Shown: positions 52,018-60,124 of the stretch, piece after piece
How positions within the stretch are numbered: the stretch's first letter is position 1
Layout of the letters: every line of letters starts with the position of its first letter
NCBI RefSeq assembly: GCF_000011085.1
Contig: NC_006396.1
Location: 2,418,001-2,482,000, forward strand
Direction: 5' to 3'
Origin: Haloarcula marismortui ATCC 43049
Lineage (GTDB): Archaea > Halobacteriota > Halobacteria > Halobacteriales > Haloarculaceae
Length of the DNA: 64,000 bases
The notes under the pieces: generated by a model
Seen by the model: only the letters and a program-made list of their open reading frames with translations
The model's database searches: none
Told to the model about the DNA's origin: nothing
Translations under genes and position numbers: made by a program

Positions 52018-52602
52018 TCAGTCTCCGGTCGCTAGTTCCGACTGTTCCGCTTCCTCGCGTTGGTCCGCAATCCCTGCGCACGCGACGACGCTTGCGCCCA
52101 GTTCTTCGACACGCTCTATGATGTCTCCGTCGGCGATGGTGCCGTCCTCGAAGGCGGCCCACGAGTCGGGGATGGCGACATCTTGCGGGAGCGGCCAGCC
52201 CTTCAACTCCAGGACGGAGGCCCGAAGATGCTGTAGCGTCGGCGTGGGGAACCCGCCGCCGGCCACTGCAAGGATGCCGACGGTCGTCCCCTCGACATCC
52301 TCGATACTGCAGTAGTCGAGCGCCGTCTTCAGCGGTGAGGCGATTGTGCCATGATACACGGGCGTTCCGAGGACCATCGCGTCGGCCTCGCGGACACGGG
52401 CAGCGAGTTCCGGGCCGTCACCGGAGTCTGCCGCACTCGCGTCAGGGTCGAACAGCGGGAGGTCCCACTCTCGAAGGTCGATGTGTGCAACCGTCGCGCC
52501 AGCCCCCGCTGCTGCATCGAGGGCGTGCTGGACGGCGATTCTGGTTCCGCTCTCGTCACGAAGGCTGCCGCTGACACCGATAACGTGTGGCGTGTCGGGC
52601 AT
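52018..52602 (-). CDS. NAD(P)H-dependent FMN reductase
   Basis: 194 residues, flavodoxin-like fold of the NADPH-dependent FMN reductase family. FMN-phosphate loop GVSGSLRDESGTRIAV near the N-terminus, GTPVYHGTIASPLKTALDY and VAGGGFPTPTLQHLRA match the family's flavin site. Members reduce FMN, quinones or azo compounds with NAD(P)H. The promoter carries direct-repeat operator sites (52631-52671). It ends two bases before the convergent ligase gene. Confidence 0.9.
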   Translation of the reverse strand: MPDTPHVIGVSGSLRDESGTRIAVQHALDAAAGAGATVAHIDLREWDLPLFDPDASAADSGDGPELAARVREADAMVLGTPVYHGTIASPLKTALDYCSIEDVEGTTVGILAVAGGGFPTPTLQHLRASVLELKGWPLPQDVAIPDSWAAFEDGTIADGDIIERVEELGASVVACAGIADQREEAEQSELATGD

Positions 52603-52625
52603 TGTGTGCCTGTTCGTAGCTGCCG

Positions 52626-52675
52626 CCTATCAGTAAGTATTCTGAGAAATAGATTTCAGTACGTATTCTGATAGG
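52626..52675. promoter_or_regulatory. Direct-repeat operator ahead of FMN reductase
   Basis: Two 15-base repeats, CAGTAAGTATTCTGA (52631-52645) and CAGTACGTATTCTGA (52657-52671), differ at one base and start 26 bases apart. They are bracketed by CCTATCAG and CTGATAGG, an 8-base inverted pair. The first repeat overlaps the position expected for TATA, favouring repression. Confidence 0.65.
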
Positions 52676-52769
52676 TGGCTACGTCGCTAGACGGTCCGTT
52701 GTGACATTGCGATTTTCACCCGCGTTCACTGCGGAATACCCTGCCAACCCCGGCTATCGTTGTCTGTGA

Positions 52770-53075
52770 CTACGCCTGGTCTTCGTCGTCGCCCGCTGTC
52801 TCGTCCGTCTCGCCGCCGGCTTCGGACTCCGCCGTCTCAGTTTCTGCGTCTGCCTCGTCCATCTCCTCGTGTTCGGCCTCCTCCGTCTCATCCATCTCCT
52901 CGTGTTCGTCGTGTTCAGCGAACTCGACTTCGGCTTCCAGTTCGATTTCGACGCCTTTGCCCTCTAGTTCTGCCTCGAACTCAGCCATGTCTTCGACTTC
53001 GGCTTCCAGTTCCGCTGTGTCTATCTCTACTTCGACTTCCACTTCGACAGAAACGTCGTCTCGGTCCATACTCAT
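52770..53075 (-). CDS. Extremely acidic small protein
   Basis: 101 residues, about half Glu or Asp, with only a few basic residues. The first part alternates Val and Glu (SVEVEVEVEIDTAELEAEVE), consistent with an amphipathic beta or coiled-coil element; the C-terminal half is Glu/Asp/Thr/Ala repeat (EEMDETEEAEHEEMDEADAE). No signal peptide or membrane segment. Starts at 53069 or 53093 are also possible. GC-biased codons suggest real translation. Function unknown. Confidence 0.62.
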   Translation of the reverse strand: MSMDRDDVSVEVEVEVEIDTAELEAEVEDMAEFEAELEGKGVEIELEAEVEFAEHDEHEEMDETEEAEHEEMDEADAETETAESEAGGETDETAGDDEDQA

Positions 53076-53166
53076 ATTCTGAGGGGCTGACATAACTCCG
53101 TTTTGCAATCGGCACCCTGCGGACGACTTCGACATCGATATGTGTGTCAATCGCCGACAGGTTGCT

Positions 53167-53709
53167 ATGAGCGACCCCGTGGATGTGACCGTTGACGCTG
53201 ACGACGAGTCGGAGTCGGTCCGCATCCACGACGACGGCGGCGAGGTCGAAGCCGGCGACGCGACCGTCCGATTCAGCTTTTCTGGGACTGGCGACGATGT
53301 GCAGTCCAGCGGTGACGACGAGCAGTCACCCGACGACAACGACGACGGTGACGAGCCGCGCCGTATCGTCGACCTCGATTCGGTGCCCACCGACAGCACG
53401 CTCGTCTTCGAGGCGCGCGACGGTCGGCGCGGTGTCAACTGCATTCTGCACCGTTCGGGCGACGCCGTCGCCGCCTGGCGCAACTCCTGTCCCCACCAGC
53501 CCGAGGTCCCGCTGGACCCGGGTCGGGGCGCGATTGTACGGGGGGACCAGCTGGTGTGTCACAAACACGGCGCGCAGTTCGAACCCGACGACGGCGTCTG
53601 CACGCATGGGCCCTGCGCTGGCGATGCTCTCGACAGTATCGAGGTCTCGGTTCGGGACGGCGACGTGTACCTGACCGACGAGCGCTTCGAGCGGGCCGAC
53701 CGGCGCTGA
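53167..53709 (+). CDS. Rieske 2Fe-2S protein with acidic N-terminus
   Basis: 180 residues. A disordered acidic N-terminal ~60 residues (DADDESESVRIHDDGGE, SGDDEQSPDDNDDGDE) precedes a Rieske domain with CPHQ (Cys, His) and CHKHG (Cys, His) cluster motifs, about 20 residues apart. No membrane helix, so a soluble ferredoxin-type Rieske protein, perhaps partner to an oxygenase not encoded nearby. ATG 53167 follows the divergent acidic-protein gene by about 90 bases. Confidence 0.88.
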   Translation: MSDPVDVTVDADDESESVRIHDDGGEVEAGDATVRFSFSGTGDDVQSSGDDEQSPDDNDDGDEPRRIVDLDSVPTDSTLVFEARDGRRGVNCILHRSGDAVAAWRNSCPHQPEVPLDPGRGAIVRGDQLVCHKHGAQFEPDDGVCTHGPCAGDALDSIEVSVRDGDVYLTDERFERADRR

Positions 53710-53754
53710 CACGCTGTCAGACTGTTTTCAGTTATCTCCTAATAAGCAGCGCCG

Positions 53755-55242
53755 TCAGTCGTCGGCGACGGCCGGTTCGCTGTTGTTCCGGGGGTCGGCC
53801 TCACGCCACGTTCCTCGGAGGAACCAGGCCGCTGCAAGGCCGGCCGCGAGGACGTTTGAGACGGCGAAGGCCAGCCAGATGCCCTGTTCGGCCAGTGAGT
53901 ACGCGAAGAGGTCGACGACCTGCGGGCCGAGCCATGCCGGGACCGAGACCGGGCGGGAGGCGACCCAGGCGACCGGCAGGCGGATGATTCCCAGCATGGT
54001 AACTGCCAGCGCCGCTGCGGTGAGCGTCTTGCCGGCCCCACGGAACCCGCCGGAGTAGGCCCGAACGATGCCGATGAAGCCGAAGGTCGGGGCGACCCAC
54101 TGGAGGAACTCGGCCCCGATGCGGACGACCTCGGGGTCGTCGCTGAACACGCTCACGACGGCTGGGGCGGCGAAGATAGTAACCACGCCGAGGACGGTGA
54201 GGATGGCAAACGAGACTTTTGCGGCGAAGTGGTTCGCCGTCGCTGCGCGGTCAGGCCGCTCGGCACCGAGGTTCTGGCCGGTCATCGTCTCGACGCCGCG
54301 GTCCATCGCGATGGCCGGCATGAACACCAGCGAGAACACGCGGATACCGACGCCGAAGGCTGCCACGACGGTCACGGAGAACGTCCCGACGATGAACAGC
54401 ATGGCGTTGACCGACAGCGCGCGGCCAGTCCCCTCAACGGAGGCCGGGATGCCCAGCCTGAGCAGTTTCCGGAGGTACTCCAGGTCGGGGGCCATATCGC
54501 TGAGGTGAATCCGCACCCCGCGCCTCCCCGACAGGAGGATACCGATGCCGACGACCAGCGCGACGCCACGCGAGAAGATGGTCGCGACGGCCGCGCCGAC
54601 GACGCCCATCTCGGGGAACACCCACCAGCCGAAGATGAGGAACGGGTCGATGACGATGTTCAGCACGACGGTTCCGAACATCACTAGCATCGGCGTGATG
54701 GTGTCCCCGGCCCCGCGCATCAGTGAGATGAACACGAAGAAGCCGAACATCGCCGTCAGCCCGAGTGAAACGACCTGTAGGTAGCCCGTTGCGCCCGGGA
54801 GAACCTCGTTGGATGCGCCCAAAAGCGACAGAAAGTCTTCGACGAAGAAGTAGCCGGCCGTGCCGAGCAACACGGAAGCCAGCAGCGCGAACGTCACAGT
54901 CTGGGAGGCGGCGTATTCGGCCTCGCGGTGCTCCTCAGCCCCGGTATGCTGGGCGACCAGCACGCTGCCTGCCACTGACAGTCCCATGCCGAGCGAGATG
55001 AGCAGGAAGATCATCGGGAAGGCAAAGGAGATTGCCGCAAGCGCTGTCGTGGAATACTGGCCGAGCCAGAACGTGTCGGCGAGGTTGTACGCCACCTGGA
55101 GCAGGTTCGTGATGACGATGGGGAAGGAGAGAAACAGCAGCGGCTTGCCGATGTCGCCGCTTGTCAGTTCTAGTTCCTCTTGCCCCTTGAACAGGTTCCC
55201 GAGTCGCGCTCCCAAGCGGCCTAGTTTCTGCCGGAGGCTCAC
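53755..55242 (-). CDS. MATE-family multidrug efflux protein
   Basis: 495 residues with twelve predicted membrane helices in two similar halves: SGDIGKPLLFLSFPIVITNLL at the N-terminus, MGLSVAGSVLVAQHTGAEEHRE, then RLGIPASVEGTGRALSVNAM in the second half. Na+- or H+-coupled drug exporter. GTG 55242 overlaps the TGA of the tetR gene (GTGA), so the two are translated together and the exporter is presumably under TetR control. Confidence 0.9.
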   Translation of the reverse strand: MSLRQKLGRLGARLGNLFKGQEELELTSGDIGKPLLFLSFPIVITNLLQVAYNLADTFWLGQYSTTALAAISFAFPMIFLLISLGMGLSVAGSVLVAQHTGAEEHREAEYAASQTVTFALLASVLLGTAGYFFVEDFLSLLGASNEVLPGATGYLQVVSLGLTAMFGFFVFISLMRGAGDTITPMLVMFGTVVLNIVIDPFLIFGWWVFPEMGVVGAAVATIFSRGVALVVGIGILLSGRRGVRIHLSDMAPDLEYLRKLLRLGIPASVEGTGRALSVNAMLFIVGTFSVTVVAAFGVGIRVFSLVFMPAIAMDRGVETMTGQNLGAERPDRAATANHFAAKVSFAILTVLGVVTIFAAPAVVSVFSDDPEVVRIGAEFLQWVAPTFGFIGIVRAYSGGFRGAGKTLTAAALAVTMLGIIRLPVAWVASRPVSVPAWLGPQVVDLFAYSLAEQGIWLAFAVSNVLAAGLAAAWFLRGTWREADPRNNSEPAVADD

Positions 55243-55835
55243 GCTGTGACCTCCTGCTGTCCGTCGAGAAGGTGCGTCTCGACGTACTCGGTGAGCATCC
55301 GTCTGGTACACTTGACCGGGCGTCCGGTCGTGACGCGCTCGGTCGCAGCCCCGGTCAGCACGGTGACGATGAACTGGGCGGTCTCATCGGCGTCGAGGTC
55401 CGACTTGAACGTCCCGTCAGCGATACCGTCTTCGAGAATCACTTCGAGTTCGTCGACGAGGTAATCGTCGAACTTCGTGAGCCGCTCGCGAAAGCCAGGT
55501 TCGTATGGCGCGTGGGCGCGGATTTCGAGAATCGCTGTCCCGAACTCTTCGCTCCCGTCGTCCGGCTTGTCCAGCACGGAATCGATGAGCGAAAGTAGGC
55601 GCTCGTGTGGGGTCTCGCCGGCGGGGTCCTCGATCCGGTCGACGAACCCGTCATAGAGGTATTCGAGGAACGCACAGAGGAGGTCGTGTTTGCTGTCGTA
55701 GTGGTAGTGGAGGGCAGCCTTGCTCTTGTCCGACTCGTCAGCGATGTCCTGCATCGTCAGATCCGCGTAGCCGTGCGTACACAGCGCACGGTAGGTTGCA
55801 TCCATAATATCGTCGGCCGTATCGCCGTCATCCAT
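55239..55835 (-). CDS. TetR-family transcriptional repressor
   Basis: 198 residues. An N-terminal TetR helix-turn-helix (IMDATYRALCTHGYADLTMQ, DIADESDKSKAALHYHYDSK) and a helical ligand/dimer domain (~65-198). It precedes the MATE exporter in the same operon, overlapping by four bases. A palindrome, ACTGACTGGTCAGT, at 55848-55861 lies 13 bases upstream of its start and overlaps the expected TATA/start region, implying autorepression; the ligand is probably a MATE substrate. Confidence 0.9.
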   Translation of the reverse strand: MDDGDTADDIMDATYRALCTHGYADLTMQDIADESDKSKAALHYHYDSKHDLLCAFLEYLYDGFVDRIEDPAGETPHERLLSLIDSVLDKPDDGSEEFGTAILEIRAHAPYEPGFRERLTKFDDYLVDELEVILEDGIADGTFKSDLDADETAQFIVTVLTGAATERVTTGRPVKCTRRMLTEYVETHLLDGQQEVTA

Positions 55836-55847
55836 TACGTGTTACTA

Positions 55848-55861
55848 ACTGACTGGTCAGT
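55848..55861. promoter_or_regulatory. Putative TetR operator
   Basis: ACTGAC-TG-GTCAGT: perfect 6-base arms around TG, 13 bases before the tetR start. An AATACTTGA TATA-like element on the minus strand overlaps its far end. Confidence 0.6.
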
Positions 55862-55975
55862 CAAGTATTCGTCGGTACCGTCTGCGGGCGGGTTCGCATG
55901 CCCTGCTATATCGGGCTCAGACTCGCGGGAGCCGTCGCTCTGGGAGAGGTCGGAACGACGGCAGAAGGCCAGTCG

Positions 55976-56434
55976 CTACTCCTTCAGGTCGAGGTCGAAC
56001 TGTTCGTGTTCGCTTGCGGCGTTGAGTACGACGGAGGTGTTCGACTCCCTGATGTCCGGGTCAGTGAGGAGTTCCTTTATCTGGGCGTTCATGCCGTCGG
56101 TATCGGTGAACTTCCCGACCGCGATGATGTCGTAGTCGCCGGTGACCTCGTACACGGAGATCATCTGCTTGTGTTCTTTGAGGTCTTCGGTGACTGCCGG
56201 GAGCGACGACCCCTCCACCTTGAGCTGGATGATTGCCGTCACGTCGTAGCCGAGCTTGTCGTAATCGACCTTGGGGGTGTACCCGTTGATGATCCCCTCG
56301 TCCTCAAGATCGGAGAGGTGATTTGAGACGGTTGTTACCGATACGTCGAGGTCCTCTCCGAGGCTTCGGAGGCTGGCACGGCCATCCCCAAGCAGGGCAT
56401 TCACTAGCTCACGGTCGAGATTTTCGTACGTCAT
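55976..56434 (-). CDS. lrp: Lrp/AsnC-family regulator
   Basis: 152 residues. N-terminal HTH ([40 protein letters not shown]) and C-terminal RAM effector domain (~65-150: [33 protein letters not shown]). Divergently transcribed from glnA; in haloarchaea an Lrp gene commonly sits next to glnA and regulates nitrogen or amino acid metabolism. A GGGGG-ACG-CCCCC palindrome (56441-56453) in its leader region could be an operator. Confidence 0.9.
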   Translation of the reverse strand: MTYENLDRELVNALLGDGRASLRSLGEDLDVSVTTVSNHLSDLEDEGIINGYTPKVDYDKLGYDVTAIIQLKVEGSSLPAVTEDLKEHKQMISVYEVTGDYDIIAVGKFTDTDGMNAQIKELLTDPDIRESNTSVVLNAASEHEQFDLDLKE

Positions 56435-56560
56435 TACATCGGGGGACGCCCCCCAGGGATTAGAATTTTACGAATGTCCAAATGTAGGCGAAAGCGTCGA
56501 AACCTTTGCGCAAATCAGCAGGGTTTTAGTAGTAGCACCGCTCCTATCGGGTGTCCAAAG

Positions 56561-57916
56561 ATGACAAGCGAACTTTCAGAGGCGGCACAGGAGGTACTCG
56601 ACGAAATCGACGAGAAGAACGTCGACTTCCTCCGGCTCCAGTTTACCGACATCCTCGGCACGATCAAGAACGTCTCGATCACAGCCGACCAGGCAGAGAA
56701 AGCGTTCACAGAGGGGATTTACTTCGACGGCTCCTCGATCAACGGCTTCGTCCGGATTCAGGAGTCCGACATGCGTCTGGACCCGGACCCCTCGACGTTC
56801 TCCGTGCTCCCGTGGAGAGAAAACGTCGAAGGCGGTTCCAGTGCCCGTCTCATCTGTGATGTCATCGACACCTCGACCGGCGAACCGTTCTCCGGTGACC
56901 CGCGCGGCGTCCTGAAGCGTGCGATCGAGCGCGCAAACGACATGGGCTATACGGTCAACGCCGCCCCCGAGCCCGAGTTCTTCCTGTTCGAAGAAGACGA
57001 AGAGGGCCGTGCGACGACCAAGACCAACGACGCCGGTGGCTACTTCGACCTCGCGCCGAAGGACCTCGCCTCCGACGTGCGCCGTGACATCATCTACGGC
57101 CTCGAAGACATGGGCTTCGACATCGAAGCCTCCCACCACGAGGTCGCTCAGGGCCAGCACGAGATCAACTTCACCTACGACGACGCGCTCTCGACGGCCG
57201 ACAACGTCGCAACCTTCCGCTCTGTCGTCCGCGCCATCGCGGCCGAGCACGACCTGCACGCGACGTTCATGCCGAAACCCATCCCGAAGATCAACGGTTC
57301 CGGGATGCACACGCACCTCTCGCTGTTCACCGAGGACGGCGAGAACGCGTTCCACGACGAGGACGACGAGTTCAACCTCTCCGAGACGGCAAAGAGCTTC
57401 ACCGCCGGTATCCTCAAGCACGCACCGGCTATCACGGCCGTCTCGAACCCGACCGTGAACTCCTACAAGCGTCTGGTCCCGGGCTACGAGGCACCCGTCT
57501 ACGTCGCCTGGTCCGACCGTAACCGCTCGGCGCTCATCCGCAAGCCGGCCGCCCGCACCCCGGCCGCAAGCCGTATCGAGGCTCGCTTCCCCGACCCGTC
57601 GTGTAACCCGTACCTCGCCTTCGCCGCACTCATCCACGCCGGTCTCGACGGCGTCGAGCAGGACCTCGAATGCGACGACCCTGTCCGCGAGAACATCTAC
57701 GACTTCGACGAGGAGAAACGCGAGGAGTACGGCATCACCACGCTCCCGTCGAACCTCGGCGAAGCCGTCGAAGCGCTCGAAGACGACGAAGTGATTCAGG
57801 ACGCTCTCGGCGAGCACGTCTACGAGAATTTCGTCGAGGCCAAAACGCAGGAGCACAAGGAGTACCTCGTCGACGTCTCCGACTGGGAACTCGACCGCTA
57901 CCTCGAGAAGTTCTAA
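56561..57916 (+). CDS. glnA: Glutamine synthetase
   Basis: 451 residues, type I glutamine synthetase, making glutamine from glutamate, ATP and ammonia. Signature segments in order: [65 protein letters not shown] and [23 protein letters not shown] 56561 starts [16 protein letters not shown], preferred over the 29-codon upstream extension. Divergent lrp gene with 126 bases between; a TTTTAGTA box lies at 56523-56530. Confidence 0.95.
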   Translation: MTSELSEAAQEVLDEIDEKNVDFLRLQFTDILGTIKNVSITADQAEKAFTEGIYFDGSSINGFVRIQESDMRLDPDPSTFSVLPWRENVEGGSSARLICDVIDTSTGEPFSGDPRGVLKRAIERANDMGYTVNAAPEPEFFLFEEDEEGRATTKTNDAGGYFDLAPKDLASDVRRDIIYGLEDMGFDIEASHHEVAQGQHEINFTYDDALSTADNVATFRSVVRAIAAEHDLHATFMPKPIPKINGSGMHTHLSLFTEDGENAFHDEDDEFNLSETAKSFTAGILKHAPAITAVSNPTVNSYKRLVPGYEAPVYVAWSDRNRSALIRKPAARTPAASRIEARFPDPSCNPYLAFAALIHAGLDGVEQDLECDDPVRENIYDFDEEKREEYGITTLPSNLGEAVEALEDDEVIQDALGEHVYENFVEAKTQEHKEYLVDVSDWELDRYLEKF

Positions 57917-57928
57917 ACGGCTTCCACT

Positions 57929-58822
57929 TCAGTATTTTTCTGCGAGTTGCTCACCGGCCAGCGGTAGCGTTAGCAGGACCCCGGTCCCAAGCCCCGCAAG
58001 TAACGTGATGACGCCCGGCGTCGGGTCTAACTCGAACGTCACCCCGAGCAACGTTCCAACCGAGACAACGCCCAGCAGCGCTGTGATACCGACACCGTGC
58101 CGGGTCGGTTCCGGGATTGAATCTCCTAAGAGCGCCCAGACCACGGCACCCGCGACAGCGACACCCAGCGCGCCGGCCGAATTGCGGGAAATGCCGGTGA
58201 CGAACAGCCCTGCCACGGCGATGACGGCCGCGAAGCCGAATACTCGCTCGGGCGTTTTGAGTGCGCTGAGGGCGAGTACGAGGGCTGTCCCGGCGATGGC
58301 AAAGCCCGCGACGATGTCGGCGAGGTAGTGGACGCCCAGTACTAGCCGGGAGAGCCCGATGAGGGCAACGATTGTCGCGGCGACAGCGGTGCGCTGTCGG
58401 CGCGTGCCGACCCGGAGCGCCCACGCGATACCGCCCCAGACGAGCAGCGAAAGGGTGGCGTGGCCACTGGGGAAGCCAAACCCTTCGCCGGTCGCCATCG
58501 ACTCATAGACGCCCCGCAGCGCCGCCGGGAGCAGTTCGGCGTGGGTGGCCGTGCCCGCCCCGGGCGGTCGTGGCAGCGCGAACACGCCTTTCAGTGACAC
58601 GACGAGCGCGACGCCGACGGCGAGCAGTGCCACCAGCATCGCCGTCCGGTCGCGAGTGAGGTCCTGCCCGAGTTTTGGCGTCCACGGGCCGAGCCAGTAC
58701 AGCAGGCCACAGGCCAGAAACGTGAACCAGAAATCACCCAGCTGGGTGATTAGGGAGAACAGCACGACGACTGCGCCGGGCAGCGCCGACAGCACCTCGG
58801 TGACGCCGACAGCCCGTATCAC
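57929..58822 (-). CDS. PAP2-family membrane phosphatase
   Basis: 297 residues with about six to nine membrane helices. The phosphatase motifs are complete: KGVFALPRP, PSGH (in FGFPSGHATLS) and SRLVLGVHYLAD. PAP2 enzymes remove phosphate from lipid phosphates such as prenyl pyrophosphates. Its GTG start overlaps the TGA of the upstream YihY-type gene (GTGA), so they are likely translated together. Confidence 0.88.
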   Translation of the reverse strand: MIRAVGVTEVLSALPGAVVVLFSLITQLGDFWFTFLACGLLYWLGPWTPKLGQDLTRDRTAMLVALLAVGVALVVSLKGVFALPRPPGAGTATHAELLPAALRGVYESMATGEGFGFPSGHATLSLLVWGGIAWALRVGTRRQRTAVAATIVALIGLSRLVLGVHYLADIVAGFAIAGTALVLALSALKTPERVFGFAAVIAVAGLFVTGISRNSAGALGVAVAGAVVWALLGDSIPEPTRHGVGITALLGVVSVGTLLGVTFELDPTPGVITLLAGLGTGVLLTLPLAGEQLAEKY

Positions 58823-60054
58823 TGTCGCCAGTCGCGCACGCGGTCAACGAGTCGTCCGGGGAGGCCGGTGGCAGTAAGCGTCACACCGACAGCAATCATG
58901 ATAGCGTAAAGGCCCAGTACCGACAGCCAGATGACCAGCATCGCCAGCACGGCCCAGAGCCCCTTCAGGTAGTAGAACGCGCCAAGGGTCATGATCGTGC
59001 CGTACAGCAAGACGATGTAGGGGCCCCACTGTCGGGCGTGGCCGCGGCGCATCCGGCGGCGGACGTACTGCTTGAGGTCCGACCGCACCTCGTCACGGTG
59101 GAGCGTCCGGCCCTCGATGTCCTCGCGGAACGACTCGAACTCCTCGCGGAGTTCCTGTAGTTCCTCGTCTGTCAGCGTATCAGTGTCTCGTCCGGTTGGC
59201 CCGGTTCCGGCTGGCGGGGGCGTGTCGGTCTCGTCAGCGTCCTCACTCATCGCTTTGCCGGACCGTCGGCGCGATACCTGTTGTAGTTGCCGGTCCGCGA
59301 GCGCCGCGTTGACCGCCGCGCCCACGAGGAGCACCTGTCCGGCGAAGTAGAACCACGTCACGAGCAACAGGACCCCGCCGATGACGCCATACACCTGATA
59401 GGAATCGGCCTGCGCCGCATAGACGTTGAACCCCGTCCCGAGCAGCGTCCACCCACCACCGGCAAACACCGCGCCGGGAACGGCCTCCCGCAGTGTCATC
59501 TCCTGGTCGGGAAAGAGGTAGTACAGCGGGAGGAAGGCGACTGCCAGCACGGGAACGAGCGCGAGCCCGCCGAGCGCGACCTGTACGCCGAGCACCGTCC
59601 CGAACGCGCCGATGATACCGAGCCCGACCAGTGCGATGCCGATGCCGCCTAGCGCGGCCAGCCCGTCGACGATTTCTCGGACAATCGAGTCGGGGCCGTC
59701 CGTCCCGTAGACGCGGCTGAAGGCCGTATCCAGTCCGCGAAACACCTTGAGCGCGCTCCACAGCGTCACGCCGACACCGAGCACAGTCGCACCACCGCGA
59801 CCGGCCCCGCTGGTCAGCGCATCTTCGAGCAGTGTCGACGCCGCCGGTGTGAGCACATCCCCCGCCGCCGTCACGATTCGCTCTGCGAAGGCTTCTCCGC
59901 CCGCCAGCGTGCCGACGACCAGCGTCAGCAACAACAGCGGCAGGAGCGAGACGAACATGTAGTAGGCGATGCCGGCGGCGAGAAAGGAGACCTCCTCTTC
60001 CTGAACGGTTCGGATGACAGCCCGACCGACGGAGACAGCGCGTGTGCGGTCCAC
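58819..60054 (-). CDS. YihY/BrkB-family membrane protein with C-terminal extension
   Basis: 411 residues. The N-terminal ~270 residues carry six membrane helices of the YihY (UPF0761) family: EEVSFLAAGIAYYMFVSLLP, LWSALKVFRGLDTAFSRVYG, GGVLLLVTWFYFAGQVLLVGA. A charged, partly coiled linker (~275-345) leads to two further membrane helices near the C-terminus (YIVLLYGTIMTLGAFYYL, VLAMLVIWLSVLGLYAIM), unusual for the family. Role unknown, despite older names as ribonuclease BN. Overlaps the PAP2 gene by four bases. Confidence 0.87.
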   Translation of the reverse strand: MDRTRAVSVGRAVIRTVQEEEVSFLAAGIAYYMFVSLLPLLLLTLVVGTLAGGEAFAERIVTAAGDVLTPAASTLLEDALTSGAGRGGATVLGVGVTLWSALKVFRGLDTAFSRVYGTDGPDSIVREIVDGLAALGGIGIALVGLGIIGAFGTVLGVQVALGGLALVPVLAVAFLPLYYLFPDQEMTLREAVPGAVFAGGGWTLLGTGFNVYAAQADSYQVYGVIGGVLLLVTWFYFAGQVLLVGAAVNAALADRQLQQVSRRRSGKAMSEDADETDTPPPAGTGPTGRDTDTLTDEELQELREEFESFREDIEGRTLHRDEVRSDLKQYVRRRMRRGHARQWGPYIVLLYGTIMTLGAFYYLKGLWAVLAMLVIWLSVLGLYAIMIAVGVTLTATGLPGRLVDRVRDWRQ

Positions 60055-60124
60055 GCGAGCACGTCAGAGTGGAGCCACAAATATACTGTCGACTGGCTGA
60101 TGTCAGTCGGCCATCGACGCTATC

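Noticed and set aside
56441-56453. GGGGG-ACG-CCCCC as a definite Lrp operator
   Set aside because: Five-base homopolymer arms arise easily in GC-rich DNA, and it does not resemble a typical Lrp site. I mention it only as a possibility within the lrp entry.
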